Origin: Halorientalis sp. LT38
GTDB taxonomy: Archaea; Halobacteriota; Halobacteria; Halobacteriales; Haloarculaceae
NCBI RefSeq assembly: GCF_037031225.1
Contig: NZ_JAYEZN010000001.1
Coordinates: 2,542,001-2,606,000 of the forward strand
Length of the DNA: 64,000 bases
Direction of reading: 5' to 3'
In this document: positions 33,054 through 42,325 of the stretch, piece by piece
How the letters are laid out: the number at the start of each line of letters is the position of its first letter
Position numbering within the stretch: the first letter of the stretch is position 1
The notes under the pieces: model-generated
Databases searched by the model: none
Seen by the model: only the letters and a program-made list of their open reading frames with translations
What the model was told of the DNA's origin: nothing
Made by a program: the position numbers and the translations under genes

Positions 33054-35006
33054 TCAGTCCTGGGGGCTGTAGCCCGCCAATTCACCCAGCACCGACTCGA
33101 CGTTCGCCACGGCCGCTCGCAGGTCCTGCACGCCCGCTTTCTCCGTTCGCTCGGGGTTGGCCAGCACCCGCACGTCCTGCTCGCCCAGCGAGACGAACCC
33201 GAGCCCCAGTTTCTCCGCGGTGTGTCGCAGCCCCAGTCCCGCGTCGGCGTCGCCAGCCGCGACCTTCCGCGCGGGGCTCTCGTGGGCCTTCACGGTGAGT
33301 TCGTAGCCGTCGATCGCGTCCGTCAGCTCCCGCCGCGAGGACTCGCGTTCGTCCGCCAGCGCGGCGACGGCGTCGTCCAGCGCCGCCCGGAGCCCAGAGT
33401 TCGACCCGCGGTTCACGAGCCGCAGGTCCCGGTCCGCGAGGTCCGCCACGCCGGTCACGTCCGCCGGGTTCCCGTCGGGGACCACGAGCCCCCACTCGCG
33501 GGTCCAGCCGCCGAGTTCCTCGTGGTCGGCGGCGATCTCGGGATCGCCCGCGGCGACGGCCGCGTCGGGCACGCCGTTGCGGAGTCGTCGGAGTCCTTCG
33601 CGGGTACCCACCGAGAGGTACCGCGGTCGGTCGAGGTCGTCGAGCAGTCTGGAGAGGGCGGGGTCGTCCTCGCCGACGGCGTAGAGCGAGGGGACGCGCA
33701 CGTCCGGCGAGAAAAGCTGGACGGAGACGGCTTCGCCCGCGGCGAGGTACTCCGTCTCCGCGGGCACCTCGACGATGCCGTCGGCCTCGACGAGACTCGT
33801 CGTCGCGCCGCTGCCCTTGTCGACGGGGTAGACGAGGGTGTCCCCGGTTCCATCGTCGACGAGTCCCACGGGCATCAGGCGGCGCCGACCCTCAGAATAC
33901 CGCTCCTCGACGGCCATTTTGCCTTCGACGGTAGCCGTTCTGGGTTCGGGGCGGCCCGCGGCCTCGCGGATGGCCGGCGCGACGAACGCCCGGAAGATGG
34001 TCAGCGCCGAGACGGGGTAGCCCGGGAGGCCGACGTACGCGGAGGGCGAGTCCCCGCCGTCGAGCCGGCCGACCAGCATGGGTTTGCCGGGCTTGACCGC
34101 GACGCCGTGCAGGAGGAGTTCACCCCGTTCCTCGATCACCCGGTAGATCACGTCCACGGCCGAGGCGCTGGTCGACCCCGAGGAGAGGACGAGATCGCAC
34201 TCCGCGGCGGCCTCCGTGAGCAGGCGCTCCATCTCGTCGTAGTCGTCGCCAGCGTGGGGGTAGAGGACGGCCTCGCCGCCGGCCTCCTCGACTGCGGTCG
34301 CCGTCGTGTAGCTGTTGACGTCGTAGATCTGACCGGCCGCGGAGTCCAGATCCCCACCGGGGCGGACGAGTTCGTCGCCCGTCGAGACGATGCCGACCCG
34401 CGGTTTCGCGCGGACGGGCACCTCGTCGATCCCCAGCGCCGACAGCAGGCCGATCTCACGGGGCGTGAGTTCCGTTCCGGTCCCCAGGGTCCGCTCGCCG
34501 GCGGCGACGTCCGCCCCCGCGAGCATCACGTGGTCCCCCGGCGCGAGCGAGGTGCGGACGAGGACCGCTCCCTCGTCGGTCCCGCTCACGGCTTCGCCGT
34601 TCGCGCGTTCCGTCGAGCTTCTCTCGACGCGGTCCGTTCGCTCGACCATCACCACCGCGTCGGCCCCAGGCGGCATCACTGCGCCCGTCGAGATTTCTGC
34701 GGCGGTCCCCTCTTCGACGGTCACGTCCGGTTCCGATCCGGCGTGGACCGTTCCCACCAGTTCCAGTCTGGCGGGGTCGGCCTCGTCGGCCCCGAAGGTG
34801 TCCCGGGCCCGGATCGCGTAGCCGTCCATCGAGGCCCGATCGAACCCCGGCACGTCGAGTTCGGCGTCGATCCGTTCCGCGAGGACCCGCCCCCTCGCCT
34901 CCCGGAGCGGGACGGTCTCCGTTCCACCACCGAGATCGAGCGACGCGATGGCCTCGTGGGCCGCCTCGGGGGACGCGAGGTCGTGGAATTCCCGGCGATC
35001 TGTCAT
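33054..35006 (-). CDS. moeA: MoeA fused to a LysR/periplasmic-binding-like domain
   Basis: A 650-residue two-part protein. Residues 1-405 are MoeA (SMDGYAIRARDTFG, STGAVMPPGADAVVMVE, VGIVSTGDELV, LSSGSTSASAVDVIYRV, KPGKPMLVGRLDG, GLPGYPVSALTIF), which inserts molybdate into adenylylated molybdopterin. Residues 410-650 resemble the PBP-like domain seen in archaeal MoeA fusions, with NRGSNSGLRAALDD. It could sense or bind molybdate/tungstate. The ATG at 35006 starts at the MoeA domain. It follows a second moeA gene by 88 bp on the same strand. Confidence 0.86.
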   Translation of the reverse strand: MTDRREFHDLASPEAAHEAIASLDLGGGTETVPLREARGRVLAERIDAELDVPGFDRASMDGYAIRARDTFGADEADPARLELVGTVHAGSEPDVTVEEGTAAEISTGAVMPPGADAVVMVERTDRVERSSTERANGEAVSGTDEGAVLVRTSLAPGDHVMLAGADVAAGERTLGTGTELTPREIGLLSALGIDEVPVRAKPRVGIVSTGDELVRPGGDLDSAAGQIYDVNSYTTATAVEEAGGEAVLYPHAGDDYDEMERLLTEAAAECDLVLSSGSTSASAVDVIYRVIEERGELLLHGVAVKPGKPMLVGRLDGGDSPSAYVGLPGYPVSALTIFRAFVAPAIREAAGRPEPRTATVEGKMAVEERYSEGRRRLMPVGLVDDGTGDTLVYPVDKGSGATTSLVEADGIVEVPAETEYLAAGEAVSVQLFSPDVRVPSLYAVGEDDPALSRLLDDLDRPRYLSVGTREGLRRLRNGVPDAAVAAGDPEIAADHEELGGWTREWGLVVPDGNPADVTGVADLADRDLRLVNRGSNSGLRAALDDAVAALADERESSRRELTDAIDGYELTVKAHESPARKVAAGDADAGLGLRHTAEKLGLGFVSLGEQDVRVLANPERTEKAGVQDLRAAVANVESVLGELAGYSPQD

Positions 35007-35094
35007 TCGCACACCTCCGGTGAGCGAACGACGCTCGGTAGTCGCAGTCCCGTACAGCGAGCGGAGCGAGCGAGCGGGAACGTCTTCCGGTGTG

Positions 35095-36342
35095 TCATGG
35101 GTACCACTCCCAGTCCTGCACCGCGACGCGTTCGCCTTCGGGGATCCCCTCGCTCTCCTCGGGCACTGCGACCCAGCCGTCGGCCAGCGCGACCGAGGAG
35201 AGCACGCCCGCGCCGCTGGCCCGGGTGGGCGTCGCCGTCGGCGGATCCCCGTCGCCGTCCTCCCCATCGCCGCGGTCGAGTTCCACGCGAGCGAACGTCC
35301 GGACGCCGGGTTCGCTGGGGATCTTCCGTTCGAGGACGGCCTCGGTCCGCGGATGGGGGGCACAGGGCATGTGTCCGGCCGCCTTCAGCGCGGGTCGGAG
35401 CAACTGGACGGCGTTGACGATGCAGGCCACCGGATAGCCGGGGAGCATGATCACGGGCGTCTCCTCGACGACGCCGAAGCCCGCGGGGTGGCCGGGCTTG
35501 ACCCCGATGCCGTGGACAAGCACCTCGCCGAGCTCGTCGACGACGCCGGGGAGCAGGTCGCGCTCGCCCACGGAGGACCCGCCCGTGGTGACGATCACGT
35601 CCTTGGTGAGGTCCCGCTGGATCGCCGCCCTGAGGGCGTGTTCGTCGTCGGTGACGACGTCGCGGTACTCGGGGACACCGCCCCAGCGCTGGACGTACTG
35701 GGCGACGGTCAGCCCGTTCGTCTCGATGATCTCCCCCGGTTCCGGGTCGGCCTGCACGAGCTCTTCGCCCGTCGGTACGACGCCGACCGTCGGCGCCCGG
35801 TAGCACTCGACCTGGTCGACGCCGGTCGATTTCAGCAGGCCCACGTCCGAGGGGCGCAACTGGTGGCCCGGCTCGAAGAGCGTCCGGCCGTCCGCGACGT
35901 CTTCGCCCGCTGGCGCGACGTTCTCGCCCTCGGCGACGGCGTCGAATATCTCCACGTCGCCCGCGACGACGTCGGTTTGCTCGATCATCACAACTGCGTC
36001 GGCCCCAGCCGGGAGTTCGCTGCCAGTGTGGACCCGGACGGTCGCGTCGGGGGCCACTTCGTCGCCGTCCTCGGCGTGGCCGGCGACCCGGAGGACGGCC
36101 GGCGAGCGGTCGCCTGCGCCGAACGTGTCCGCGGCCCGGACGGCGAACCCGTCCATGGCCGCCCGGTCGTAGTGGGGGACCGCGCGCCGTGCCGTGATCG
36201 GCTCGGCCACGGTCCGGCCAGCGGCCGTCGAGAGCGGGACCACCTCGGTCCGGTCGTGCGGGCGGACGGCCGCGAGGAGTCGCTCGCGCGCCTCAGCGAG
36301 TGGCGTGACGTCCTTGAACCCCGACTCGCGTGGGTCAGTCAT
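35095..36342 (-). CDS. moeA: Molybdopterin molybdenumtransferase MoeA
   Basis: A 415-residue MoeA without fusion. It has AAMDGFAVRAADTFGAG, HTGSELPAGADAVVMIEQTD, VGVVPTGEELVQADP, VTTGGSSVGERDLLPGVVDELGE, HGIGVKPGHPAGFGVVE and MLPGYPVACIVN in family order. It catalyses the last step of molybdenum (or tungsten) cofactor assembly. Archaea often carry two moeA genes, possibly one per metal. It is probably co-transcribed with the fused copy downstream. Confidence 0.88.
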   Translation of the reverse strand: MTDPRESGFKDVTPLAEARERLLAAVRPHDRTEVVPLSTAAGRTVAEPITARRAVPHYDRAAMDGFAVRAADTFGAGDRSPAVLRVAGHAEDGDEVAPDATVRVHTGSELPAGADAVVMIEQTDVVAGDVEIFDAVAEGENVAPAGEDVADGRTLFEPGHQLRPSDVGLLKSTGVDQVECYRAPTVGVVPTGEELVQADPEPGEIIETNGLTVAQYVQRWGGVPEYRDVVTDDEHALRAAIQRDLTKDVIVTTGGSSVGERDLLPGVVDELGEVLVHGIGVKPGHPAGFGVVEETPVIMLPGYPVACIVNAVQLLRPALKAAGHMPCAPHPRTEAVLERKIPSEPGVRTFARVELDRGDGEDGDGDPPTATPTRASGAGVLSSVALADGWVAVPEESEGIPEGERVAVQDWEWYP

Positions 36343-36482
36343 GGCGGGGGGTTAGTGTGGGGCGGGGAAAAAGCGTCGGGCGAACTGGTCGCCCGGCGTG
36401 TGGTGGTGGCCGGTCTCGAGCCGTATCGGGCCCGGCGCGCACGACCGCGGGCTTTTTCGGCTCCCCGTTCCTAGACCTGTCT

Positions 36483-36845
36483 ATGTCAGCGCTGCGCGAT
36501 GCGTTGCGGGACCTCCCCGAGACGGTGTTCGCGGACCTGCTCGAGAGCGAGGACGCCTACCTCCTCGTGATCGACCTGCCCGGCGCGACGGCCGAGACCG
36601 TCGACGTGCGGGTTTCGGCCGGACGGCTGGCCATCGAGGCGCGGCGCGAGAAGGACCTCCCGACGGAGTTCCGGTACGTCGAGGAGGAACGCGCGCTCTT
36701 TCTGGACGCCGAACTCCCCCTGCCGCCGGACGCGACCGGCGCCGACGCCGACGGCACGGTCGACCGGGGCGTGCTGGAACTCCGCCTGCCCAAGGCGGGG
36801 GCCGAGCCCGAGACGTCCATCCCCATCGACGACGCCGAGGCCTGA
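36483..36845 (+). CDS. Hsp20/alpha-crystallin-like small heat shock protein
   Basis: A 120-residue protein with an alpha-crystallin-type beta-sandwich: YLLVIDLPGATAETVDVRVSAGRLAIEAR, then RALFLDAELPLPPDATGADADGTVDRGVLELRLPK. The GVLELRLPK strand and the preceding linker are diagnostic. The N-terminal arm is short (about 20 residues), and the C-terminal IxI-like tail reads TSIPID. It holds unfolding proteins in the cytoplasm. The UbiB-kinase gene starts 18 bp later. Confidence 0.82.
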   Translation: MSALRDALRDLPETVFADLLESEDAYLLVIDLPGATAETVDVRVSAGRLAIEARREKDLPTEFRYVEEERALFLDAELPLPPDATGADADGTVDRGVLELRLPKAGAEPETSIPIDDAEA

Positions 36846-36863
36846 TCCAGGGGTGGCCGCTCG

Positions 36864-38732
36864 GTGAACCTCCGTGCGTACCGACGGTTTTTCACCGTCG
36901 CACGCCAGTTCCTGCCGCTGTTGCTCGCCTACGCGCGTGACCGCAACCGGTTCCTGCTGTTCGGCCGGTCCCGCGACGTCACGCCCGAGAAGCGCCGCGA
37001 GCGGGCCGCCACGCTGCTCGATTCGCTGTTGACGCTCGGCCCCACCTTCATCAAACTCGGCCAGTTGCTCTCGACCAGGCCGGACGTGCTCCCACCGGAG
37101 TACATCGACGAGTTCACCAAACTCCAGGACGAGGTGCCGCCGGCCGCGTGGGCGGACGCACGGCAGGTCCTCGAGGGCGAACTGGGCCCCGTCGAAGAGA
37201 ACTTCGAGCACTTCGACACCGACTCGATCAGCGGCGCGAGTCTGGGCCAGGTGTACTACGCCGAGACCGAAGCCGGCCCCGTGGCCGTGAAGGTCCGCCG
37301 GCCCGGCGTCGAGGACCTCGTCGAGTCCGACCTGCGAGTGATCCGCTGGTCGCTGCCGCTGCTCATGCGCTTCGTCGACGAGACGCGCTCGTTTTCCCTG
37401 GAGACGCTGGCCGACGAGTTCGAGAAGACGATCCGCCAGGAGATGGACTACGGGCGCGAGCGGCGGATGCTCCAGGAGATCAGCGAGAACTTCGCCGACG
37501 ACGACCGTGTCCGGATCCCCGACGTGGACGAGGCCCGCTCGACCGGCCGGGTCCTGACGATGGAGTACGTCGCGGGCACCAAGATCTCCGACGTCCGGGG
37601 CCTCGACGAGGCCGGCATCGACCGGACGGAGATCGCGGAGACGCTCCAGCGGGTCTACCTCCAGATGATCGTCGAGGACGGCGTCTTCCACGCCGATCCG
37701 CACCCGGGCAACCTCGCCGTGCAGGACGACGGCACTCTCGTCTTCTACGACTTCGGCATGTCGGGCTACGTGGACGCGTTCATCCAGGAGAAGATCGTCG
37801 ACTTCTACGTCGCCGTCGCCGAGCAGGACACGGACAAGATCCTCGACACCCTCATCGAGATGGGGACACTGAGTCCGGAGGCCGACCGCGAGGTGATGGG
37901 CGAGGTGATGGAACTGGCCATCGCCGACGCCCGCGGGGAGGACATCGAGCAGTACCGCGTCCAGCAGATCGTCCAGCAGGTCGAGGACACCATCTACGAG
38001 TTCCCCCTCAGACTGCCCGCCAACCTGGCGCTGGTCCTGCGAGTCGCCACCGTCGTCGAGGGCGTTTGCGTCACCCTCGACCCCGACTTCGACTTCATCC
38101 GGGTCGCGACCGACTACCTGGGCGACCAGGGCTACGTCCAGGCGGGCGTCCGCCAGTTCGTCGAGGACCGGGCCGACGAACTCCAGGAGGCCGCCAAGTC
38201 GACGATCCGGACGCCGCCGAAACTCGAACGAACTCTCGACCGCATCGACCGCGACGACCTGCGGGTCAACGCCGACATCGAGGATTCGGACGGGCTACTG
38301 GCCACGCTGGCCAAACGGCTGATCTACGGGATGACGCTGGCGGCTGGGATCCTCTCGACGGCTTTACTCTACGCCTTCAGCACCGTCGAGGCGGCGGCCG
38401 TCGCCGGCGGCGGCACCGTCGCGATCGCCGGCCTGCTCTACTGGTCGTTCCGGAAGAAGCGCGGCATCCGCGCCCAGCCGCAGTTCACCCGGCAGAGCAT
38501 GCGCGAGCGCCAGGAGGGGCCGGCCGACGAGGGATCGGCCGTCGGCGAGATCGGCCTGGGCGGCGGCTTCGGACCCGACGCCGGGGGGGCCGGCGAACGG
38601 ACGGCCGACACAGGGGACGGCACCGACTCGGCGGCCGTGGGGGTGGAGGCCGTCGACGAGGGCGGGCCCGGAACCGAGGTCGACGTGACGACCGGCGAGA
38701 CCGACCGCGACCGGACGGGCGACGACGCCTGA
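36864..38732 (+). CDS. ABC1/AarF/UbiB-family atypical kinase
   Basis: A 622-residue protein with a GTG start. The UbiB hallmarks are TFIKLGQLLSTRPDVLPPEYIDEFTKLQD (the KxGQ motif), SGASLGQVYYAE (Ala-rich nucleotide loop), VAVKVRRPG, HADPHPGNLAVQDDG and FYDFGMSG. Two membrane helices follow (about 485-530), then a Gly/Asp-rich tail. Relatives support quinone or isoprenoid-lipid metabolism as ATPases. It follows the Hsp20 gene closely. Confidence 0.88.
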   Translation: MNLRAYRRFFTVARQFLPLLLAYARDRNRFLLFGRSRDVTPEKRRERAATLLDSLLTLGPTFIKLGQLLSTRPDVLPPEYIDEFTKLQDEVPPAAWADARQVLEGELGPVEENFEHFDTDSISGASLGQVYYAETEAGPVAVKVRRPGVEDLVESDLRVIRWSLPLLMRFVDETRSFSLETLADEFEKTIRQEMDYGRERRMLQEISENFADDDRVRIPDVDEARSTGRVLTMEYVAGTKISDVRGLDEAGIDRTEIAETLQRVYLQMIVEDGVFHADPHPGNLAVQDDGTLVFYDFGMSGYVDAFIQEKIVDFYVAVAEQDTDKILDTLIEMGTLSPEADREVMGEVMELAIADARGEDIEQYRVQQIVQQVEDTIYEFPLRLPANLALVLRVATVVEGVCVTLDPDFDFIRVATDYLGDQGYVQAGVRQFVEDRADELQEAAKSTIRTPPKLERTLDRIDRDDLRVNADIEDSDGLLATLAKRLIYGMTLAAGILSTALLYAFSTVEAAAVAGGGTVAIAGLLYWSFRKKRGIRAQPQFTRQSMRERQEGPADEGSAVGEIGLGGGFGPDAGGAGERTADTGDGTDSAAVGVEAVDEGGPGTEVDVTTGETDRDRTGDDA

Positions 38733-38772
38733 CGGTCCCAAGAGCTACGTGGATCCCACCGCATTCGCGGGT

Positions 38773-39150
38773 ATGAGCAGCATCGCCGAGGGCGAGGTCG
38801 TCACCCACGAGCGCACGTTCTCCGAGTCGGAGGTCCGGACGTTCGCCGCCCTCTCCGAGGACCGCCAGCCCCGTCACCTCGACGCCGACGACGAGGGCCG
38901 GCTCATGGTTCACGGCCTGTTGACGGCGACGCTGCCGACGAAGGTCGGCGGGGACCTGGAAGTTCTCGCCAGTCGGATGGAGTTCGAGTTCCACCGCCCG
39001 GTCTACACCGGGCAGGAAGTCCACTGCCGGGTCGAACTGACCGACGTGGATCCGGGTGAGGATCGCGACGAGGTGCGGGCAGACGTGACGTGTACGGTGG
39101 CCGGGGAGACGGTGCTGACGGGCGGTTTCGAGGGCGTGATTCTGCGGTGA
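38773..39150 (+). CDS. MaoC-like hotdog-fold protein
   Basis: A 125-residue single-hotdog protein. The MaoC pattern is TFSESEVRTFAALSEDRQPRHLD, then MVHGLLTATLPTKVGG and FEFHRPVYTGQEVHCRVEL. The usual hydratase signature DxNPxH is replaced by DRQPRHLD, so it may be a hydratase, a thioesterase or a binding protein. The ATG at 38773 is chosen over 38749. Confidence 0.74.
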   Translation: MSSIAEGEVVTHERTFSESEVRTFAALSEDRQPRHLDADDEGRLMVHGLLTATLPTKVGGDLEVLASRMEFEFHRPVYTGQEVHCRVELTDVDPGEDRDEVRADVTCTVAGETVLTGGFEGVILR

Positions 39151-39183
39151 CGCCGGAGAACGGCCCCGATTCGTTCCAAACCG

Positions 39184-39190
39184 TTTATAC
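39184..39190 (+). promoter_or_regulatory. TATA box of the eIF5A-agmatinase operon
   Basis: TTTATAC is centred 27 bp before the ATG at 39214, a typical leaderless promoter. Confidence 0.55.
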
Positions 39191-39213
39191 CGGTTCACAG
39201 ACTACCGCGGGAC

Positions 39214-39597
39214 ATGGCGAGACAGCAGACGGAAGTTCGCGAACTCGACGAGGGAAGTTACGTGATGATGGACGACGTCCCCTGTGAGATCGACTCCTAC
39301 AGTACGGCCAAACCCGGCAAGCACGGCAGCGCGAAGGCCCGGGTCGAGGGCAAGGGCGTCTTCGACGGGAAGAAGCGCAACCTCTCCCAGCCAGTCGACG
39401 CGAAGATCTGGGTCCCGATCATCGAGCGCAAGCAGGGCCAGGTCGTCAACGTCGAGAGCGACGACGTCGCCCAGGTCATGGACCTGGACACCTACGACAC
39501 GATCACGATGAAGGTGCCCGGTGACGTCGACCTGTCGCCCGACGACGACATCGAGTACCTCGAGTACGAGGACCAGCGCAAGATCATCCGCAGCTGA
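39214..39597 (+). CDS. eif5A: Translation factor eIF5A (aIF5A)
   Basis: A 127-residue translation factor that relieves ribosome stalling and carries the hypusine or deoxyhypusine modification. The modified lysine is K36 in [12 protein letters not shown], in the N-terminal SH3-like domain; the C-terminal OB fold runs from about 72 to 127 ([20 protein letters not shown]). The stop TGA overlaps the start ATG of the agmatinase gene by one base, so the two should be co-translated. Confidence 0.94.
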   Translation: MARQQTEVRELDEGSYVMMDDVPCEIDSYSTAKPGKHGSAKARVEGKGVFDGKKRNLSQPVDAKIWVPIIERKQGQVVNVESDDVAQVMDLDTYDTITMKVPGDVDLSPDDDIEYLEYEDQRKIIRS

Positions 39598-40406
39598 TGT
39601 TTCCCGGCGCGCGGGCCCACCGAGGTTCAGCCGCATACGTCGTCGTCGGCGCCCCACTCGACGCCTCGACGACGTTCCAGCCCGGCACCCGGTTCGGCCC
39701 GCGTCGCGTCCGCCACTTCGCCGAGTCCTTCGACGACTACGATCACCACACCGACAGCGAGTTCTCCGCCCTCGGCGTCGCCGACCACGGCGACGTCGGC
39801 CCGACCGACGACGCCGCCGAGTACCTCGAGTTCCTCCGCGGCACGCTCGCCGACGTCCGCGAGGACGGCGCGGTTCCCCTGACGATCGGCGGCGAACACA
39901 CCGTGACCGTCGCCGGCGTCCGCGCCGTCGACCCCGACGTCGTCGTCTGTCTGGACGCGCACCTCGATCTGCGCGAATCGTACGCGAACAACGAGCTGAG
40001 CCACGCGACCGTCACGCACCACGCGCTGGAGGTGGCCGACGAAGCCATCGTGCTGGGGGCACGCACCGGCAGCGAGGCCGAGTGGGACCGCGCGAGCGAG
40101 GACGACGTGACGGTCGTGCCACCCGAGGAGGTGGCCGACTGGGAACCCCCGGCCGCCGTGCGGGAGGGCCGGACCTACCTGAGCGTGGATATCGACGCCG
40201 CCGACCCCGGCTTCGCACCCGGGACGGGAACGCTCGAACCGTTCGGACTGGCACCCCGGGAACTGCACGAGGTCGTGCGAGCCGTCGCGCCCCACGCCGC
40301 GGGCTTCGACGTGGTCGAGGTGAACGACCGCGACGACGGCCAGGCGGCGACGCTCGCGGCGAAACTCCTGCGAGCGTTCGTCTACGCCCACGCCGCGGGG
40401 GAGTGA
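39597..40406 (+). CDS. speB: Agmatinase/ureohydrolase
   Basis: A 269-residue arginase-fold enzyme with all manganese ligands visible: H101 in GGEHTVT, D120/H122/D124 in LDAHLDLR, and D198/D200 in SVDIDAADPGFAPGT. By family it converts agmatine to putrescine and urea. In Haloferax an agmatinase-like gene has been linked to eIF5A modification through agmatine. The one-base overlap with eif5A here is strong contextual support for the same role. Confidence 0.88.
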   Translation: MFPGARAHRGSAAYVVVGAPLDASTTFQPGTRFGPRRVRHFAESFDDYDHHTDSEFSALGVADHGDVGPTDDAAEYLEFLRGTLADVREDGAVPLTIGGEHTVTVAGVRAVDPDVVVCLDAHLDLRESYANNELSHATVTHHALEVADEAIVLGARTGSEAEWDRASEDDVTVVPPEEVADWEPPAAVREGRTYLSVDIDAADPGFAPGTGTLEPFGLAPRELHEVVRAVAPHAAGFDVVEVNDRDDGQAATLAAKLLRAFVYAHAAGE

Positions 40407-40463
40407 CGACCGCGACCGGGGTGGCACGTAGCTTTTAGACAGTGGCGCGAGTGGGTCCCGAGC

Positions 40464-41243
40464 ATGCCCGAGTTCGCGTCGTGTTACTTCTGCGGAGCGG
40501 CCCTGGACGCACAGATCGAGCCCTATCCCGTGGTACCCGAGGACGCCACGGGCGACGGCCGGCCGACCGTCGACCTCTGCCCGCCCTGTCGCCGAAAGCT
40601 CGCGAAGGTGCTCGACGTGGCCCTGTCTGCCGCCGACGGCGCGACGGTGACGGCGACCCCCCTCGCCGCCGGGCCGGACCGCGCGGCGCTGGAGGCCGAC
40701 GCCGACGACTACGAGACGCCCGGCGATGGCGACGAGGACGCCGCAGACTCAGAGGACGTCGCCTACGCCGTCGAACCGGACGGGGAGGCGACGGCGGTCG
40801 AGGAGGAGGACGACGACGCGGCCGAAGCGGCGGTCGAACCGACCGTCGACGGCGACGCCGCCGAAACGGAACCGGCCGAGCAGGAAGACGAGGCGACCGA
40901 AGCCGACGAATCGGACGTCGCAGACGTCGGGGGTTCGGAAAACGGGAGCGACCCGGACGCGGAAGAGACTGCGGACGCGGACGAACCGACGAGCGTCGAC
41001 GGCGAGGGGGAGACGGCCGACGACGGGTCGAGCAAGCCGTCGATCCTCTCGACGCCGGCGGCCCAGAAGGTGATCAAACTGCTCCAGAACCGGGAGTTCC
41101 CGGTCGAGCGCGAGGAGATCGAGGTCGTCGCTTCGAACGCCTACGAGATCCCCTACCAGGACTGCGAGGACGTGCTCGACGCGCTGGTCCAGGAGGGGTA
41201 CGTCGCCGAGAAGCGCGGGCGACTCGTGCGTCCCGAGGAGTAA
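40464..41243 (+). CDS. Zinc-ribbon, acidic-linker, winged-helix-like protein
   Basis: A 259-residue protein in three parts. Residues 1-55 have a treble-clef/zinc-ribbon pattern, CYFCGAAL then CPPCRRKL. Residues 75-190 are a disordered stretch that is mostly Asp, Glu, Ala and Thr. Residues 195-259 look like a small helical/winged domain (LSTPAAQKVIKLLQNREFPVEREEIEVVA, then VLDALVQEGYVAEKRGRLVRP). It may bind nucleic acid or RNA polymerase, but no family is assigned. It lies between the agmatinase and Nif3 genes on the same strand. Confidence 0.7.
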   Translation: MPEFASCYFCGAALDAQIEPYPVVPEDATGDGRPTVDLCPPCRRKLAKVLDVALSAADGATVTATPLAAGPDRAALEADADDYETPGDGDEDAADSEDVAYAVEPDGEATAVEEEDDDAAEAAVEPTVDGDAAETEPAEQEDEATEADESDVADVGGSENGSDPDAEETADADEPTSVDGEGETADDGSSKPSILSTPAAQKVIKLLQNREFPVEREEIEVVASNAYEIPYQDCEDVLDALVQEGYVAEKRGRLVRPEE

Positions 41244-41274
41244 CCACTACCACCCCGGCCCGCGAAGGCGGGCC

Positions 41275-42042
41275 ATGGACACAGGCGAGTTCTGCGCGCG
41301 ACTCGACGAGGAGCTACGGACCGACGCGTACGCCGACATCGACGCCAGCCCCAACGGGCTCCAGGTGGGGACGCCGGCGGGCGACGTGGAGCACGTCGCG
41401 TTCGCCGTCGACGCTGCGGCAGCGACGGCCGACGCGGCCGTCGAGGCGGGCGCGGACCTGCTCGTGACCCACCACGGTTACGTGTTCGGCGGCGTCGAGC
41501 GCGTGACCGGGCGCCTGTACGAGCGCCTCGAACCGCACTACGAGCACGACCTGCCGGTGTACGTCTCGCACCTCCCGCTGGACGGGCATCAGGAACTGGG
41601 CAACGCCGCGGGGCTGGCCGACCTGCTCGATCTCGCGGATCGCGAACCGTTCGGCGAACTCGGGCCCGAACACATCGGGCAGCGCGGGACCGCCACGGAC
41701 CCGTTCACCACAGACGAACTGCAGGACCTGCTGGCCGCGGAACTCGATCACGGCGGCGAAGGCGTCCAGGTGCTGGATTTCGGCCCCGACGAGATCGAGG
41801 ACATCGCGATCGTCACCGGCAGCGGCGTCGACTGGCTGGACGAGGCCGAAGCCGTGGATGCGGACGCGCTGATTACTGGCGAGGGCAAACAGCAGGTATA
41901 CCACGATGCTCGTGAGGCCGGGATCACGGTCCTCCTGGGCGGGCACTACGGCACCGAGACCATCGGGGTCCGGAACCTCGCGGATCTGGCCACGGAGTGG
42001 GGGCTGGAGACGACGTTCGTCGACCACCCGACCGGGCTGTGA
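41275..42042 (+). CDS. Nif3-family dinuclear-metal protein
   Basis: A 255-residue member of the Nif3/YqfO family (GTP cyclohydrolase I type 2 homologue). Metal-site motifs are SPNGLQVGTP, DLLVTHHGYVFGG, VSHLPLDGH, DALITGEGKQQVYHDARE and GGHYGTE. The proteins form hexamers with two metals per subunit; the physiological reaction is unknown. It starts 31 bp after the upstream gene. Confidence 0.86.
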   Translation: MDTGEFCARLDEELRTDAYADIDASPNGLQVGTPAGDVEHVAFAVDAAAATADAAVEAGADLLVTHHGYVFGGVERVTGRLYERLEPHYEHDLPVYVSHLPLDGHQELGNAAGLADLLDLADREPFGELGPEHIGQRGTATDPFTTDELQDLLAAELDHGGEGVQVLDFGPDEIEDIAIVTGSGVDWLDEAEAVDADALITGEGKQQVYHDAREAGITVLLGGHYGTETIGVRNLADLATEWGLETTFVDHPTGL

Positions 42043-42222
42043 GCCGAATTAGCAGGTCTAGGAACCGATCCGAACCACCGCGAGCAGGCGGCAAAATTTC
42101 ACGGTAAGGTGCTGCTGGACACGCGTCCTCCATCTCGGACGAGCGCCGACGACCTGTAGTTTTCCTGCCAAGTACTGCGTGACCGATATAGGTGGTACAT
42201 CCTGGAGCCCCGCGGCCAGTAT

Positions 42223-42250
42223 TCGATATCGATCGAACGGACGATATCGG
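42223..42250. promoter_or_regulatory. Paired GATATC palindromes upstream of the HU-like gene
   Basis: TCGATATCGA (42223-42232) is a perfect palindrome, and ACGATATCGG (42241-42250) repeats its core after 18 bp, about 35-60 bp before the TATA box. A dimeric activator or repressor could bind here. No matching regulator is known. Confidence 0.35.
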
Positions 42251-42281
42251 ATAACATATTCAAAGCGTAATTTACAATAGA

Positions 42282-42290
42282 TTTATATAT
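42282..42290 (+). promoter_or_regulatory. TATA box of the HU-like gene
   Basis: TTTATATAT in a strongly AT-rich stretch (42253-42294) predicts transcription starting near 42311-42314, downstream of the in-frame ATG at 42305. This supports the ATG at 42326 as start. Confidence 0.6.
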
Positions 42291-42313
42291 TTATCGAGCG
42301 ATAGATGACTGTG

Positions 42314-42318
42314 GGTGA
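42314..42318 (+). promoter_or_regulatory. Shine-Dalgarno site deciding the HU-like gene start
   Basis: GGTGA, complementary to the anti-SD of archaeal 16S rRNA, lies 7 nt before the ATG at 42326. Confidence 0.5.
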
Positions 42319-42325
42319 AAATTAC

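Noticed and set aside
35050-35090. GAGCGGAGCGAGCGAGCGGG repeats between the two moeA genes
   Set aside because: A short GC-rich slippage-type run of a kind seen throughout haloarchaeal intergenic DNA; no structure or function supported.
33222-36474. Two long plus-strand open frames
   Set aside because: They are antisense to the two moeA genes and show no recognisable domain.
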